From NCBI GenBank assembly GCA_013115125.1, contig JABANN010000004.1, positions 119,965-183,964 on the forward strand: a stretch of 64,000 nucleotides of DNA. Reading direction: 5' to 3'. This DNA is from Perkinsus olseni (Eukaryota > Perkinsozoa > Perkinsida). Positions 34,120 through 46,049 of this stretch are shown here, piece by piece. The notes beneath the pieces were generated by a model. That model saw nothing but the letters and a program-made list of their open reading frames with translations, did not search any database and had not been told where the DNA came from. The stretch's first letter is position 1; the number at the start of each line of letters is the position of its first letter. Position numbers and translations under genes: made by a program.

Positions 34120-37100
34120 CTAACACTCGCCATCAACCGGAGTATCCTCCTTCCACCTCACCTCAGCGGCGCATAGCAATCCTCTGCTCACGGGAGGGTG
34201 GACAGCATGCTGCAGGAGAGGGGGGCCTTCGCCATATCCAGAATCCGAGGTTGCTCCGGACTGGTGGACCCGTGGTCCCAGCCGACCTGCTGCCTGAAAA
34301 TAGCACTCCGATGATGGGATGAACAATAAGTGATCACTTGCTGGCTATCAACAATCGCTAGCTGATGATGACTGCAGCCATCCCGGTCCAGGACCGGACA
34401 GGAAGAAGGGGGACGGAGGTCCGGGAAAGGAACCCAAGACTCAGCAGGGAGGAAGTGTGATGGTTGGCCGAGGGTCGGAGGATAACCCTGGCAACAGTGG
34501 TGGGCCAAACGACTATATCCGCCATGCCGCTACTTGCCGAAGGAGGCGGGATTCTGCCTCCTTGTACTTCACAGCGACCTCGTTGGCAGTGACCTCGAGA
34601 TGGGCGATGCGCTCGTTCAGCCTCTAAGTCGCCGCAACCATTTCGCATTATCATTACAATCTGCCAGACCTACCGATAGCTGCATCACAGCTTCTGTGTC
34701 CATCACTGGTACTGCGTGTTCTACAATGGCAGTTACCTGCACACTGCGTGGCCTCTCCGACAAAACTACGGGCAGAAGCCCCATCCTACCTGGTCACTAC
34801 GCAGTGGGGCTTTTGTCGTTCGAGCCTCCCTAACCTCCCGAGGGCTCCTCACCACGGGCTCCAATACGAGCTCTGGTGACATGGACGTGTCTCGCATGAC
34901 GAGTGTGTCATCCTCCACCAGCCAGCTACTCTCCACTGGCGATCCTCCACTAGCCACTTCGGCACCCGCAGGCATATCCACTGATTGTAGAATTCGAGAG
35001 GTTTGCACTTGTGTATGTGAGAGCTGGCAAATGAGGGCAGATAGTGCGGTCCTTTGAAGAGAAGGCGGCGCTGTCCGTCTAACCTCTTGCAACGAGGAAT
35101 TCGGGTTCGATATCTCCTCGTCCACCATGATCCTTATCGGCGGACATGACTCGGGGGGCACCTGAGACAAAAACATACTGCGTATAATGACCGTCGGTGA
35201 CCATGGTCACCAATCCCTGGCTATCCTCCTCCGCACGGGCACGGTGTTCACGACTGCCCTTAGGTGGCTCAATTGTTGGTTGAAGCTTGACTGAAGGAGG
35301 CTGCTGTTCAACTGCTACTGCCGCTTCCTTCAGCTCCTCAGCACCATCGTCTTCGGACTGGTAGTGGGACGGCATAGCGTCGGGTACTGCAGAGGGTACC
35401 TCCGTATGAGAGGGGCTCGCCGCAGGAGTTGGTCCACCCAACTCGCACGTCTGACAGAGTCCGCCCCTCTTTCCGAGGTACAGCTCTAACATACCGTAGG
35501 ATCCTCCTCGACATCCACGGTGACCCCTATCGGGGTGGGGATAGCCCGAGTCACGGTAGATGCTTCTAATTGAACGATTCTTCTCGTGAGTTCCTGACGA
35601 CACAAGAGACGTGGGGTTCAACGGTCGAACATTCGAGCGAACTTCAATCCTCCTCAGCGTAGTATCATCTTCACCATCTCCATCATTGCCGTGACACCTC
35701 TCGGAGACACCCTGGAAGCGTACGAGCAACATATCCCGGGAGATACAACTTCGCCGTACTCGAGTGTCCTCATCATCACCAGCAACATCATTGTCGAGTT
35801 CGGCAGGTTGTTCGTCCGTGACATTAGATTCTACCGCATGAAGTTCTGCATGCACTTTCAAGTCCTCCTCCGGCCCCTCATCACAGGCACCCATCTCCCC
35901 CAAATGGTGCTGATTAATATGGGATACGGGCAAATGCTCCATTCCTCCGGGACTACCATTACTCGAGTCGCTGGACTGTTCGCTTCAATCACTAAACCGG
36001 TTTGTCCAGAGGCATCCGGCTGGACTCCATCCAGTGCCCCTTGTGGTGTGGCTGGTGCCGCCTCCATCGAGGCATCGGGAACTGTTAAAGCCTGAGTGTC
36101 CATAATTGGCCACCCGTTCGCCGAGACCACGTGTCTACGTTTACTTCATTGACGGGCGCCGTCGTCGTCGTCGTCCGTTGATCTCTATCGGTGAGGTATT
36201 TTACTTTCTCATCCATCAAGGATAGGACCCTTAGTAGAGTCTGTGTATCTATGCAAACTGTATCATGACTCCCCGACCGGTGGTTAGAATGCTAATATCA
36301 CCAGCATATGGTACGCGATCGTGGTCGTAGTCAACATCAAGCGGGACTTCGGCATCGTTGGAAGTAGGCGCCGCAGTGCTTGCGTCCTGTAGTAGGACTT
36401 GATACACGCCAAGGCGGGCTTCTTACCGCCCTTTCGGGCTGAATATCCTCTGGGTGATGACCTTCCTCTTCGTGATCACCCAGCATAGTCGACTCGACAA
36501 CTGGATATCCCTGACGAAGATGAGTGAGTTCCGGACGTCTTTGAGGATTCTTCTTATGAGCTCTCCCTGGCAATGGGCGTGCGCCCACCCGTTCGTACAG
36601 CATCTGGTGGCACTTCGGTTCTCCTTAATGTATCATCATTATCTCCATTTTGCTCAGCCTTCTCCGATGCGTCCCGTGGATGTAGCGGAGGACACTAGCC
36701 GAGATCGGACCCAGACGATGTCATCAGCAAGAGACATGCGGCTCCGCCGAGTAACGATGTCCCCACGGCCTTACCGCAGGGGCGTCACTTGAAAAGCAAT
36801 CGTGTTGACAGGCTTCTTGTTCTAGAGTGCACTCAGGAGCAGGAGGCTCTTTCTCCTCTTCGAAGTCCCCCTTCGCTCCGTCATCACCATGAGCGGCCTC
36901 CTTATCGCCTAGATGTCCCTGATGGCAGTAGAAGCATCGCTACTGCCAGACTGTGTTGTTAGTGAGTAGCCCCAGGCGAGCTTCCCCACACACACCCCGA
37001 CATTTGAGCCGTTATCCTCTGGCGTACTCTTGGATGCACAATGTGTGGGCGATATCGCCGCTTCCTGCCGCGGCGAAGCATCAGATACTGCAGATGCCTG

Positions 37101-39226
37101 AATGCCTGCCATGGCCACACCGATGGACGAGGAATACCCCCACTCTCGTTGCTCCACCAGCGAGCCCTGTGGTTTGATTTCCCTCGGTGAGGTACTTCAC
37201 TTTCTCGTCCATGAGGGTCAAGGCACGCGATAGAGTTTGTGTATCTCAGCGCGTCCCAGTATAACATCTAGGCCCCTGTCCAGGATGTATATATCACCCG
37301 CATGTGCTACACGATCGGACTCGACATCATCGGCAACTTCCGCGGTGTCAAGGGCAGCCGACTCGTCCGGCAGTCGCGCCTGATGAGCCACAGTACTGAG
37401 GGGAAGCAAAGGCCCTGGCCAGGATGGCTAGCTTACTGTCCTAGAGGGTAGAGCACTCTCCTCTGCAAAGTCCTCGCCATCGCCCTCGCGATCACTCATC
37501 ACACCCGGCTCGACGGTCGCTGGGTAGTGGTCCTGGCATTCGGGGAGCGGCATAAGGATGATGGGAGAGGCAGTTTCGATCGTCACTCGAGGTCACACGC
37601 GTGACGAAGCGGATTGAATCTCATTCCATACCTAGTCCCACTGATGCGAACTCACCGGCGTGAACGAATCCAGGGTCTGTCGAGAAACTAAGTTTTGTAG
37701 GGAATGACGTCCGGGCCGATCGGCTCTGTTTGGTGAGCGGGCAACCGGTGAACCGGATCGGACAGCCACGTCGGGGCGCCGCCGCACGGGAAGCTCCCGT
37801 TGTGGATTCTTCACCCGTTGTTGTTGCCACCGAGCGTTGAGGGAATCTTCAAGAGGGCGCCTTTGCGTTGATATATCCACGAGTAGCTGACAGGTCGCTA
37901 GTATCTGAGGCAGCCCAGCCGTTACAGAGACTGGTGGAGGAGGGATCGACTCCCTCCTTACAGCTCCGCTCCATCCCGACACGCAGTCTACCAATGCCTC
38001 CATACGAACCAGAGCATTATGGGACAATGCTGCCAAGTCACGGGGGGCGAGGTCCAGGGCTACACGTCCAACACCATACCTGGACATCATTCAACTGCAA
38101 CTCAATGGTAGGTGCAGCTAATACACGCCTACAGCTGATATTCCCCCTGCCAGAGCTCCACTGCCGCCTGTACTCTAGGCTGCTGCTGATTACCACCACC
38201 ATTATCCGACGACTTGTCCATCACTACTAGAGAGTTGCTGATCATAGCAAGGTCACAAAGCTCTTCATCTCCATAATATCCATAACCATCCTTTGGTGCA
38301 TGTACCTCCTGAATGGCACATCAAGTAGCTATAAGAGAAAGAGCATCGTACCTGAGTGGCCGTAGTAGCGCCTTTCAGTCGTACGATCAAATCCTCAGGA
38401 AGTGGAGGCCCTCCGTCCGCTGGAGTCAGAGATCGCACTGCCATATAAACCCAGATATCATCAGGGATGGTGGGAAGTATCGGGGCTTTGCGTGGAGCTG
38501 CTGAACTCTTCTTCGCTGACTTATCGACTGATCTCTTCCGCTGCCGTCGTGGGCGGCTCTCCGATCTTGGTGTAGCTTGCCCTTTCAGACGCTGACAGAT
38601 GAGCAGAATTGCGACACTGCAGTAGAACTAAGCCAACCTTAGAGCCGCTGCTGATAGGGTGCTGCTGCTCATATCGCCTCTGCTGTGACTGCTGCTGCTG
38701 TTTCCGATGGTGACCTCTACTCCCCACTCGTCCTTCCAACTCCTCGGCCGAAGTAGCATAACCTTCATCCATAGGGGCTTGTTTCTCGAACATAGGGTCG
38801 GCTGCGAGGAGTTCCGCCCAATGACGATCAGACGGGCGAGTTCCAGAAGATGGTAGAAAACCGAAAGGCTCCGAGTAGACAGCAGCCAGTTGCAGTGCCG
38901 TAGACGCGCAAGCGTCCGGTTCCTCGTTGCTCCTCATGCGTGGTGGTACCGCTTCTGGGGTGGGGAGCGTGGCCTGGGGCGCTTCCAGGGGGGAGGTCTG
39001 GGGCGGCCCTATCTGTGATGGGTCTGGAAGACTCGTTCCTGAATCTGGAAAGGAGTGGTATTGGTAAAAAGCAAGACGGTGCCTTACTCTGTCGAAAGAG
39101 CATCGACCCATCATAGGGTCCACTATTAGTAGACGGAGTCGGTCCATCTGCTGTGGGAATGAATCTTGAGTAGGGCGGCGTTGGCCCAAGAATGTAGGTC
39201 GGCGAGGGCGCGGGAAGCTCCATCAC
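34120..39226 (-). CDS. long low-complexity and coiled-coil coding region, possibly the body of the C2CD3-like gene
   Basis: Minus-strand coding blocks recur through 5 kb. The most upstream start is MMELPAPSPTYILG near 39224, followed by SGPYDGSMLFRQSK, an intron, then SGTSLPDPSQIGPPQTSPLE and a Gln-rich stretch. Next come a basic block (RPRRQRKRSVDKSAKK) with APILPTIPDDIWVYMAVRSL, then DGYGYYGDEELCDLAMISNS near 38230, and LAALSHNALVRMEALVDCVS near 38000. From 37400 to 36100 two related modules occur (see the repeat). Then come acidic and proline-rich exons near 35940-34770 (VTDGHYTQYVFVSGAP), and near 34560-34650 a coiled coil (LNERIAHLEVTANEVAVKYK). The 3' end near 34120 is not fixed. Such a mix of disordered and coiled-coil parts suits a centrosomal or scaffold protein. 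It may be one gene with the C2 region at 39635-40546, or two or three genes. Confidence 0.42.
36177..37370 (-). repeat. duplicated coding module of about 1 kb (two copies)
   Basis: Segments 36177-36370 and 37176-37350 are similar, about 70 percent by eye. On the minus strand each encodes an Asp-rich exon (DVDYDHDRVPYAGDISIL and DVESDRVAHAGDIYILDRG), then, after a short intron, a helix (TLLRVLSLMDEKVKYLTDRD and TLSRALTLMDEKVKYLTEGN). The spacing of copies is about 1.0 kb. This is an internal duplication of an exon pair, or the remnant of a tandem gene copy. Confidence 0.65.
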
Positions 39227-39634
39227 AGGCGGTGGTGGTCGGTAAGTCGGTCGAGTGGTGGTATTGGGAAGCTGCCTTGACGAAGAAGGCTGGTGAGGGC
39301 CTGGGTGGTGGCCCTGACTAGGATCTAATGCCCATGAGGACTATTGGCTCCCACCATTACACCATAGTTAGCCTCGATGAAGTTGCCGTATGATGGGGTG
39401 GCGGCTGATGTCCCTCCACTGGTATGTGACGGCGGGGAGATAGTTCTAGATGTTGCCCCTCTGAATCGGGAAGCCTGCTACTACTACGGGTGTTCAATAG
39501 AGGCCACGGCGAGCAATCGAAAGAACAGCATTAGTCTCACTTATTTGCCATAGTAGCGGGCAACGGCCGGGAGGATGGCTGGCGGACCACAGGGAATTGG
39601 TGGGGGGCATTGGTCTTCCACAATACGCATAGCT

Positions 39635-40546
39635 TCACTCGAAGCTTCCGGTGACTGGTCTGAGCCTCTCTGTGAGTGGTGTGAAGGGGAAAGCACCTAT
39701 ACAGACACTGTTCGGTCCAGCTATACGATCGAAATACAGATCAGCGAAAACAAGGCCGTAGAGACTCTCACGGCTATTTCCTGCAAGACCGAGAAGGCAC
39801 AGTGGAGACGGGAAGAACAGGAGAGTAGCTGTAACAGCACTGAGTGACCCCAGGAGATCACCCCTCAAGTCGCACCGCCATGGTGCCTCCAGCTCTTGCC
39901 TCCGCCACAGCCGGCTGTAGTGGCAGTTTGCAGGTTTGCTCTGGCAATGGGAGCTCGGGAGATGAGACAATGACCCTTCGCAGTGATACAGATCTAGCAT
40001 CTGGAGATGATGGCAGGTGTAAGGCCAAGGGCAGATTTGAATAAACATGAACTCACCATTGAGATACTTGAGGAACTTTGGTGGAGTGCACCGAATGGTA
40101 TAGGATACACTTGACTTATCGAATGGTGTTGCAATATTAGCAGGCCTGATAGCGACAATGATCACCACGATGACGACTTCGGTGCTAAACTTCTTGGTCA
40201 AGACGATGACGATTGTAACAAGAGAAGCATAGGATTGTCCTCACGTCAATAATGGCTGCTGAATAGTCTCAGTGCTGCTGCTGCCGCTGGCTTTCTTACA
40301 ACTTGAGTCACCCCACCAAATCACTCGAAACTTCTGAGGGGTAGTGTCATCATCGGCAAGCGATGGATCCTTCTTCTCCGTCTCCTCCCCCTTGTCCCCT
40401 TGTTGTGGAGGCTCTTGTTTTATCTCGTGTATGTCCAAGGATAGAATACCATAAACAGGGCCCGTTACACTTGGTGGTAATGATAACTCACAGGTGGATG
40501 AAGAGGATTGATCAGAGACATTGGCAACAGCAGCAGAGGCAGACAT
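39635..40546 (-). CDS. C2 domain of the C2CD3 type (centriolar protein, N-terminal region)
   Basis: The start at 40544-40546 gives MSASAAVANVSDQSSSS, then CELSLPPSVTGPVYGILSLD and, after an acidic insert of about 40 residues, QKFRVIWWGDSS. An intron leads to SSVSYTIRCTPPKFLKYLN, and another to DARSVSLRRVIVSSPELPLP and GGTMAVRLEG. This order (LPPxVxGxVxxxLxLxI, VRxxWWG, YxIRCxxxxFxxYLxD, then GTLxVxL) is the N-terminal C2 domain of C2CD3, a protein at the distal end of centrioles needed for distal appendages and ciliary assembly. The acidic insert is longer than in animal proteins. A stop at 39635 may be the true end, or the reading may continue by splicing into the minus-strand region downstream, which looks like a scaffold protein. 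Recognition is by eye and moderate. Confidence 0.55.
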
Positions 40547-41102
40547 TGATCAACTGGGTAGACAATGGAACAGGCTGCCGTGTAGAAAAGCCGTGTTTCG
40601 AACACACAGTCACAGCTCCCAGGTCCCACGTTGAGAGGAAATGGTGTCACTGTAACAACGTCTAGCATGGTATTCCAAGGGTACAGTAATGACCACCACT
40701 CGGTATTGCTCGACACCGGAGAGCACACTTCTCGATGACCCGCACGCATAGGACCGCTCGATGTGTGACAAGTTATGTGACCGGCGTGTGAGGCCCTCGG
40801 ACTGGAGATTATGATCGGCCTGTGTCACTAGCACCAATACGAAAATGATACGTGGTCATCACGATACCTACATATGCATACCGTACTTTCACGAACTCAC
40901 GAATAATCGACATTCCTCGAAGAAGTTACAGTCGCCAATTGAACTTCAGTCGTAGATAGGCGCAAAATTGCGGTAACGACTACGGTTGTCGGCGTGCTCG
41001 CCGCGCAATATAACCGTAAAGCATCGAAAGATCTATCATTATGCAGGGAAACTAAAAACTGTAATTTGGGGAGCGGCTTGGCGGGTTCTTCCTCTCTCAT
41101 CA
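40547..41102 (-). other. intergenic stretch upstream of the C2CD3-like gene
   Basis: About 556 bases lie between the MFS transporter stop and the C2 gene start, both on the minus strand. Open frames on either strand are short and lack family signals. It should hold the C2 gene's promoter. Confidence 0.4.
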
Positions 41103-43295
41103 TCATGGAACGGCACAGGCTCGAAGGCTTCTTGGCGTTGGTGATTCAGATCCATCAAGACGCTTCAGAGATGCTTCCACCTTGTCTATGTTGGTACGAA
41201 TGAAGATGCCAGCCAGCAGACCAAGTAGACCGTTCCCACACATCACCTGACAAGGGCGGTATACTGGGCAGCATACTCAAGTACAGTCGGCAAGGGTATC
41301 CCGCCTGTCCCAAATTAGGACTAGTCATTTTACCCTCCAACTTACTATGTAAGGCAGTTTATGGGATGGATCCATGTCAAGCATGTAGCCCCCTAGCAAT
41401 GGACCAATAACCATACTCAGGTTCTGGGTACTCATTACCACTGCATTCACGAATCCTGAAGGAGCGGTGAGGAGCACTGATCACCTTCCATGACCATTAT
41501 TCACCTCGCTTATGCATAGGTGCTATTATCTTAGATACCACCGGTAGGGCAGCGAGGGTTAGTGTGTTACCTGAAACCGAGAGTAAGTAGTGACCTGCCC
41601 TGAGAAGCAGGGCAGCAGGAGCTGGAGGAGATGATTAGACCTAAGGTTATGCAGTAACCGAGGGCGATAGTCGGGCCAATATGATGCTGTAGGTAAGCCA
41701 CACCCAGGATTAAGCTATGGCACAGTCCACCAAGAGAGGCGACTGTTGCTATATTCAGGCACCTGATTGATGTGGGAAGGGTAGAATAGTGAATGCTGCT
41801 GATTACCTTGTTATCGGGATAAAGACTAATAGATTTGACACGATGGTGACTATCCCTTGGGAAGCAAGGATGTAGCCAGTGATATCCGATGTAAGGTTCC
41901 AGGTAACACCACACAGCAGCGGTAATAATGTTATCCATGAGGAGAAGTTGAACTGTATAGTAGCACCAAGGACGATACTACAGACGAATACACTGCACCA
42001 CTCATAGGACTTCATGTAGTCATCTATCGTCTTTCGATGACCAGTCCTCCTCCTCCTTCTCCCCACACCCACAGTGATATTGCGGTCACCCTGCAACCCC
42101 GCTGTCTGTGGTGGCGTTGCTGCTGCTGCTGCTGCTGCTGAAGTCGGAACTCGGCAGCCGTCGTCGTCGTCGAGAGTTTCACCAGATTCATAGGTTCGAT
42201 TGAGCTGGCGTAGGCCAACCACTGAGGGCGATGATGATGACGATGCATCGGGTATAGGCTCCTACGACCGCGTGAGGTAGTAAGATAACGAAGCGATACG
42301 GCACGCTTACTTGAAGCCATAGGCCTACGAGAATAGCAGTGAGGGCAGTCACAGTGCACGAGACCCAGAGAGGGGTCTGAAGGCTGATGGTAGCCAGAGC
42401 CTGAAGGGCAGGGCGATGATTGTAATGAGTATCGTCAGACCTACTCCTCCAGCACCACTCGCCAAGCACTGACTAGCCGCTACGCATAGTCCGATGAGTG
42501 AGGAATAGAATGGCATTGCTGTTGGGGTAACCTGTCGAGGAGCATTGCTGTAGTGGTCCTACCGCCGCGGCCGACAGCCCCGCCGCCTTACTGTATCAGC
42601 TAGATACGCTAGGAGAACAGGCCTGGTACCGCTGAATAAACCACCAATGAAGCGGAAGGATACCAGGACAGGGAATGACCATGCAACGGCCTGAGGTACG
42701 ATGAGCAGTGACGCCATTATTTGGAGATACCTCGTCCCGTCACCTGTCCAAAGTATGCAGCGGCAGTACCACTTAGGGCCCATAGAATGACTCGGGCTCT
42801 ACCGTAGGTATCAGACATTGAACCAAGTATCAGCGATGAGATAAATAAACCCGATCCGTACCTACGGAGTAGTAGTGGAGGGGCTAGTGATGGTGGTGGT
42901 TAGGCACATACGATGACATAAGAAGTGAGTTAGCTGTCCCTAGCCCCATAGTAACGTTGAAATAAAGTATGAAGTAGTACCCTAGTGGTGCTAAAAGAGT
43001 GTATCTGAGTGGCAATGAGGGAGTTCCTGCCGATCGACTGGCGATGGTGATGATCCCCGGCGGTCGCGTACCCCATGAAATCCACGATGACAGTGGAGTA
43101 TATCAAAACAAAATTAAATATTCGTCGAGGTTTTGATGGTCGTAGTGTCGAAGATGTGTTGTAGTCAGTTGCATGAGGGCTGTCCTCAATAAGTGGAGCT
43201 GATAGATGATATATCCTCCCTGAGGGAGAGTACCATCCAACTCCCATGATGCGCATGCTGCAATAGCTCACCATTCCCAAGGTCGTCATTGCCAT
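41103..43295 (-). CDS. major facilitator superfamily transporter (DHA1/TetA-like)
   Basis: The start at 43293-43295 is followed by a cytosolic lead and helix 1 (FVLIYSTVIVDFMGYA). A further exon has PLGYYFILYFNVTMGLG and LLMSSYV. The MFS loop 2-3 motif appears as LGSMSDTYGRARVILWALSG near 42830, then helices with FPVLVSFRFIGGLFSGTRPV and LLAYLADTV, the helix 4-5 region of DHA1 drug or sugar transporters. A central cytosolic loop contains an alanine run (GCT/GCA repeats near 42118-42140) and basic stretch GRRRRRTGHRKT. The C-terminal half has YEWCSVFVCSIVLGATIQFN and SDITGYILASQGIVTIVSNL. The last exon gives GNGLLGLLAGIFIRT and a charged tail stopping at 41103-41105. About eight introns. The substrate cannot be read from this. 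The upstream gene on the same strand ends only 27 bases before the start. Confidence 0.78.
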
Positions 43296-43321
43296 TATGA
43301 GAATTGTCCCATCTCTCCATG

Positions 43322-44132
43322 CTACTGGCTGCAGTTGATAATAAGTGGGGTATTATCGATCAACTGTGGCCCAGGATGACTTGTGGCTGCAACCCGCACT
43401 CTAACACCACAGTCAGCAGCCTGCCTAGAGAGCTCTACATCCATACTTAACGCAAGCATGAGTCGATGGACAGACAACAACAGGATGGAGAATACTCATG
43501 GCTGCCAATTAGAGAGATACAATCGATATGCTGGGGTATGGGGGGTGTAGAACTCCTCTATACCAATGCCACGGTTGATCCATGCCCCAGCGAAGCTGCC
43601 AGTATACCCTCTAACATACTTAGCAGAATGCTCAGCATCTCGAGGGCCATCGTCATGAGAAGGCAGCATCGAAGCAGAAGGCAACGATTTCGTTCGAGTA
43701 AGTAACTGAAACAATACTGCTACCCAGTAGACAAATTCCCCCTCTGGTCCATACTCCCGATGCCGCAGCGCTCCTCGGAGGCTGCCCAGCGGCACTCCTC
43801 GCTTGAGATGATGAATAACTCTCTCCCTCACCACCGAATTTACAACTTGCCCGTCTCTGTGCCGCGATCTGCAAGTCCAGCCAGCCTGAGTAATTACCCG
43901 ATGAATACCGCACTCAGCTGATGAGGATGATTATAGTAGTAGTACCACTGAAGTTGAGGAACTTGAATGATGCTAGGCTATCTAGAGACGTACTAGCTAG
44001 GGACCGGCTGGCATTCTTTGTATCTTTTGCGGGAAGGGGAGTCGGTGCAAGCATGAAAGCACCAGTGAAAGTACAGACTGTAAGAATGACGATGCCAAAC
44101 TCATGCCCGGGCCCTAATCGCGATGCAGTCAT
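43322..44132 (-). CDS. small unrecognised membrane-anchored protein
   Basis: The start at 44130-44132 (MTASRLGPGHEFGIVILTVC) has a hydrophobic segment typical of a signal peptide or anchor (VILTVCTFTGAFMLAP). It continues with LPAKDTKNASRSLASTSLDS. After a short intron near 43945 comes CGIHRVITQAGWTC, then SVVRERVIHHLKRGVPLGSL and HREYGPEGEFVYW. Another intron leads to a second hydrophobic segment (LLMTMALEMLSILLSMLEGI), and the last exons (LALSMDVELSRQA, HPGPQLIDNTPLIINCSQ) stop at 43322-43324. No family recognised. It is probably a secretory-pathway protein with one or two helices. Confidence 0.5.
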
Positions 44133-44704
44133 CAACAGGCCATCCTGCACATTATGTTTCCTACAGCGAGTATGAGACTTGGACTTGGAAGGCGCGTAGA
44201 CAAGTATATCATATAGCGATCGGGAAGCCCCATCAACAGCATGTCTCGATTCCGCCAAGAGCCGCCCCGCAAAAGCCAGAGGCTAGTGCAGCGGTGGCGA
44301 AATAGGAACCGTCTGAGGCTCTGAGGACGACAGCTTCTCACGACAACCTGATACCTCTCCGAATGCGTCATGAAGGTGAAGGTACTCAGGAAAATGCAGC
44401 CACTTTGATATCTCAGAAATATCCTGTGGCTACGAATCGGTTGTCTGGTCACGGGGAATCAGTTGATACGTTTGGAAGTAGCGTATTATACGGTCCATAT
44501 GCACCGGACATTGTAGTGATAAGCATAACACTTCCCGTACGAGTACAACCTCTCTGATTGATATGCGCAACAAGGTCAGCTGCTGTGGATTGAAACCAAA
44601 AAATAGCCTAGAACGAGGACGAAAGTCTTCAAGGCGGTCCTCACCATAGCATGGTCAAAAGAATATAACCTCAGATAGAATCAGCTGTAGTATCGTCATC
44701 AACA
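44133..44704. other. intergenic stretch between ERp29 and the small membrane protein gene
   Basis: These 572 bases carry no clear exon. A plus-strand open frame near 44363-44557 has no splice partners or family blocks. The part next to 44132 should be the promoter of the small membrane protein gene. Confidence 0.4.
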
Positions 44705-46049
44705 TCATAGCTCATCGCCACTCTTGGAAGCAGCTTCCGCAGCAGCCTTACAAACATTTAGTACCTGTCGAGGAGAAGGGTTGGATCAGGGATATCTCTA
44801 GCAAAAACTGCCAGTTCATGATCGACAACCTCACCTGCGTTTTTCCTCTCATCTCCTCACGTTTATCCTCACTGATGGAATCTTTCGTCTTGTCCAGCAT
44901 AGAAGTAATTCTTGTAAGCTCTTTAGTACAATACTCGTCACCTTTGCCTGATACCTTCTCGAGGATAGTCGGATAGAACTAAAGAAAGAGTAACACATCA
45001 TCACATCAACTCGGACAATTCATGTTGGCATCTAGGGGGGAGTAACCTGAGCGAAACGCTGCTAGATAGGTACTCTTGCGAAAGAAATATCTGCCGGAGC
45101 CCCATCGGTTACGAATAGATAAGGTGTAATAGGATGAGATGGATACCTCTCGCTGATGACGAGTGAATCCTCACCTTCGCGAGATCATGTTCCTTATATT
45201 GATCCGACGAGGCCTTCACTTCCTTCAACAGCTCAGCTTTCCTCTCGCTTGAGTCGCTCGAGAAATACTCTTGAACAAGCCTCTGAAGAGCAACTCTTCA
45301 CCTTTTGCACTCGACAGTCATGAGGGTCGCGGAACTCGTATTATCCCTTCTTACATCCAGTAAGGGTAGGGTACGACCCTTGAGGGCAAGATGTATACCA
45401 TTATCCTCAAGCCACTTGATCAGGTCAGATATATCCGTGACCTCCTTACCGTCATGATATTTGGATACCTCTTTGCCGTCGGAAAACAGAACATAGGTAG
45501 GGAATTTATCCGCACCTAAAGCAGGAGCATAACCGCTAGAAACTATCAGTGGCTGACTGTGATTTAGGGATGACGGGTAAAGGACTCGGAATAGTAATAC
45601 AGGAGCTTCTCACCGTATTTCTTGGCTAGGTCCAACTTGTCAGAGGCCTGTTCATCGCTTTCAATATCAACATAAGCGAGTAAGAGATTTTTAAGCTTTT
45701 GGGAAGCCTGACATACAATATCTATCGATTCTTAGATGACCGGTATTAGCCCGAGGATGCTACCTCAACAAGCTCGCCAAAGTTCATCTCATTCGACCCG
45801 TCAGTATCAGACTTATCAAAACGTACGAGCACATGATACTTGTTGCTGGATATTACCTGATCAAGTAACATAACACGGATATGTGATTATGCTGAGCAGC
45901 AGCAGCAGCTACAATGCTACCTTATCAAAGACCATGGCATCCAAGGACAGCGCTCCGTTGAAGGATAACCCAGTAGCTAACCCCATACCCAGGAACAGCA
46001 CCAGCAATGGAAGGGTGAGGAATGATGGCGAAGGATTTCCAACGGACAT
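44705..46049 (-). CDS. ERP29: ERp29-like ER chaperone (thioredoxin fold without CxxC)
   Basis: The start at 46047-46049 gives a signal peptide (SFLTLPLLVLFLGMGLATGL), then FNGALSLDAMVFDKV, the family opening. Exons follow with VISSNKYHVLVRFDKSDTDG, SQKLKNLLLAYVDIESDEQA, GADKFPTYVLFSDGKEVSKY and ISDLIKWLEDNGIHLALKGR. This is a thioredoxin fold in which the redox CxxC is absent, as in ERp29 and Drosophila Wind. The all-helical C-terminal domain follows: VQRLVQEYFSSDSSERKAEL, FYPTILEKVSGKGDEYCTKE and LTRITSMLDKTKDSISEDKR. The protein ends AAEAASKSGDEL at 44705-44707. The terminal GDEL is a KDEL-like variant, where animals have KEEL. ERp29 helps secretory proteins fold. About six introns of 50 to 80 bases. 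Confidence 0.9.

Noticed and set aside
35079-35942. Single 287-codon minus-strand open frame as one exon
   Set aside because: The first half has poor composition and the frame seems to pass through introns; only the latter part reads like an exon, so it was folded into the larger region.
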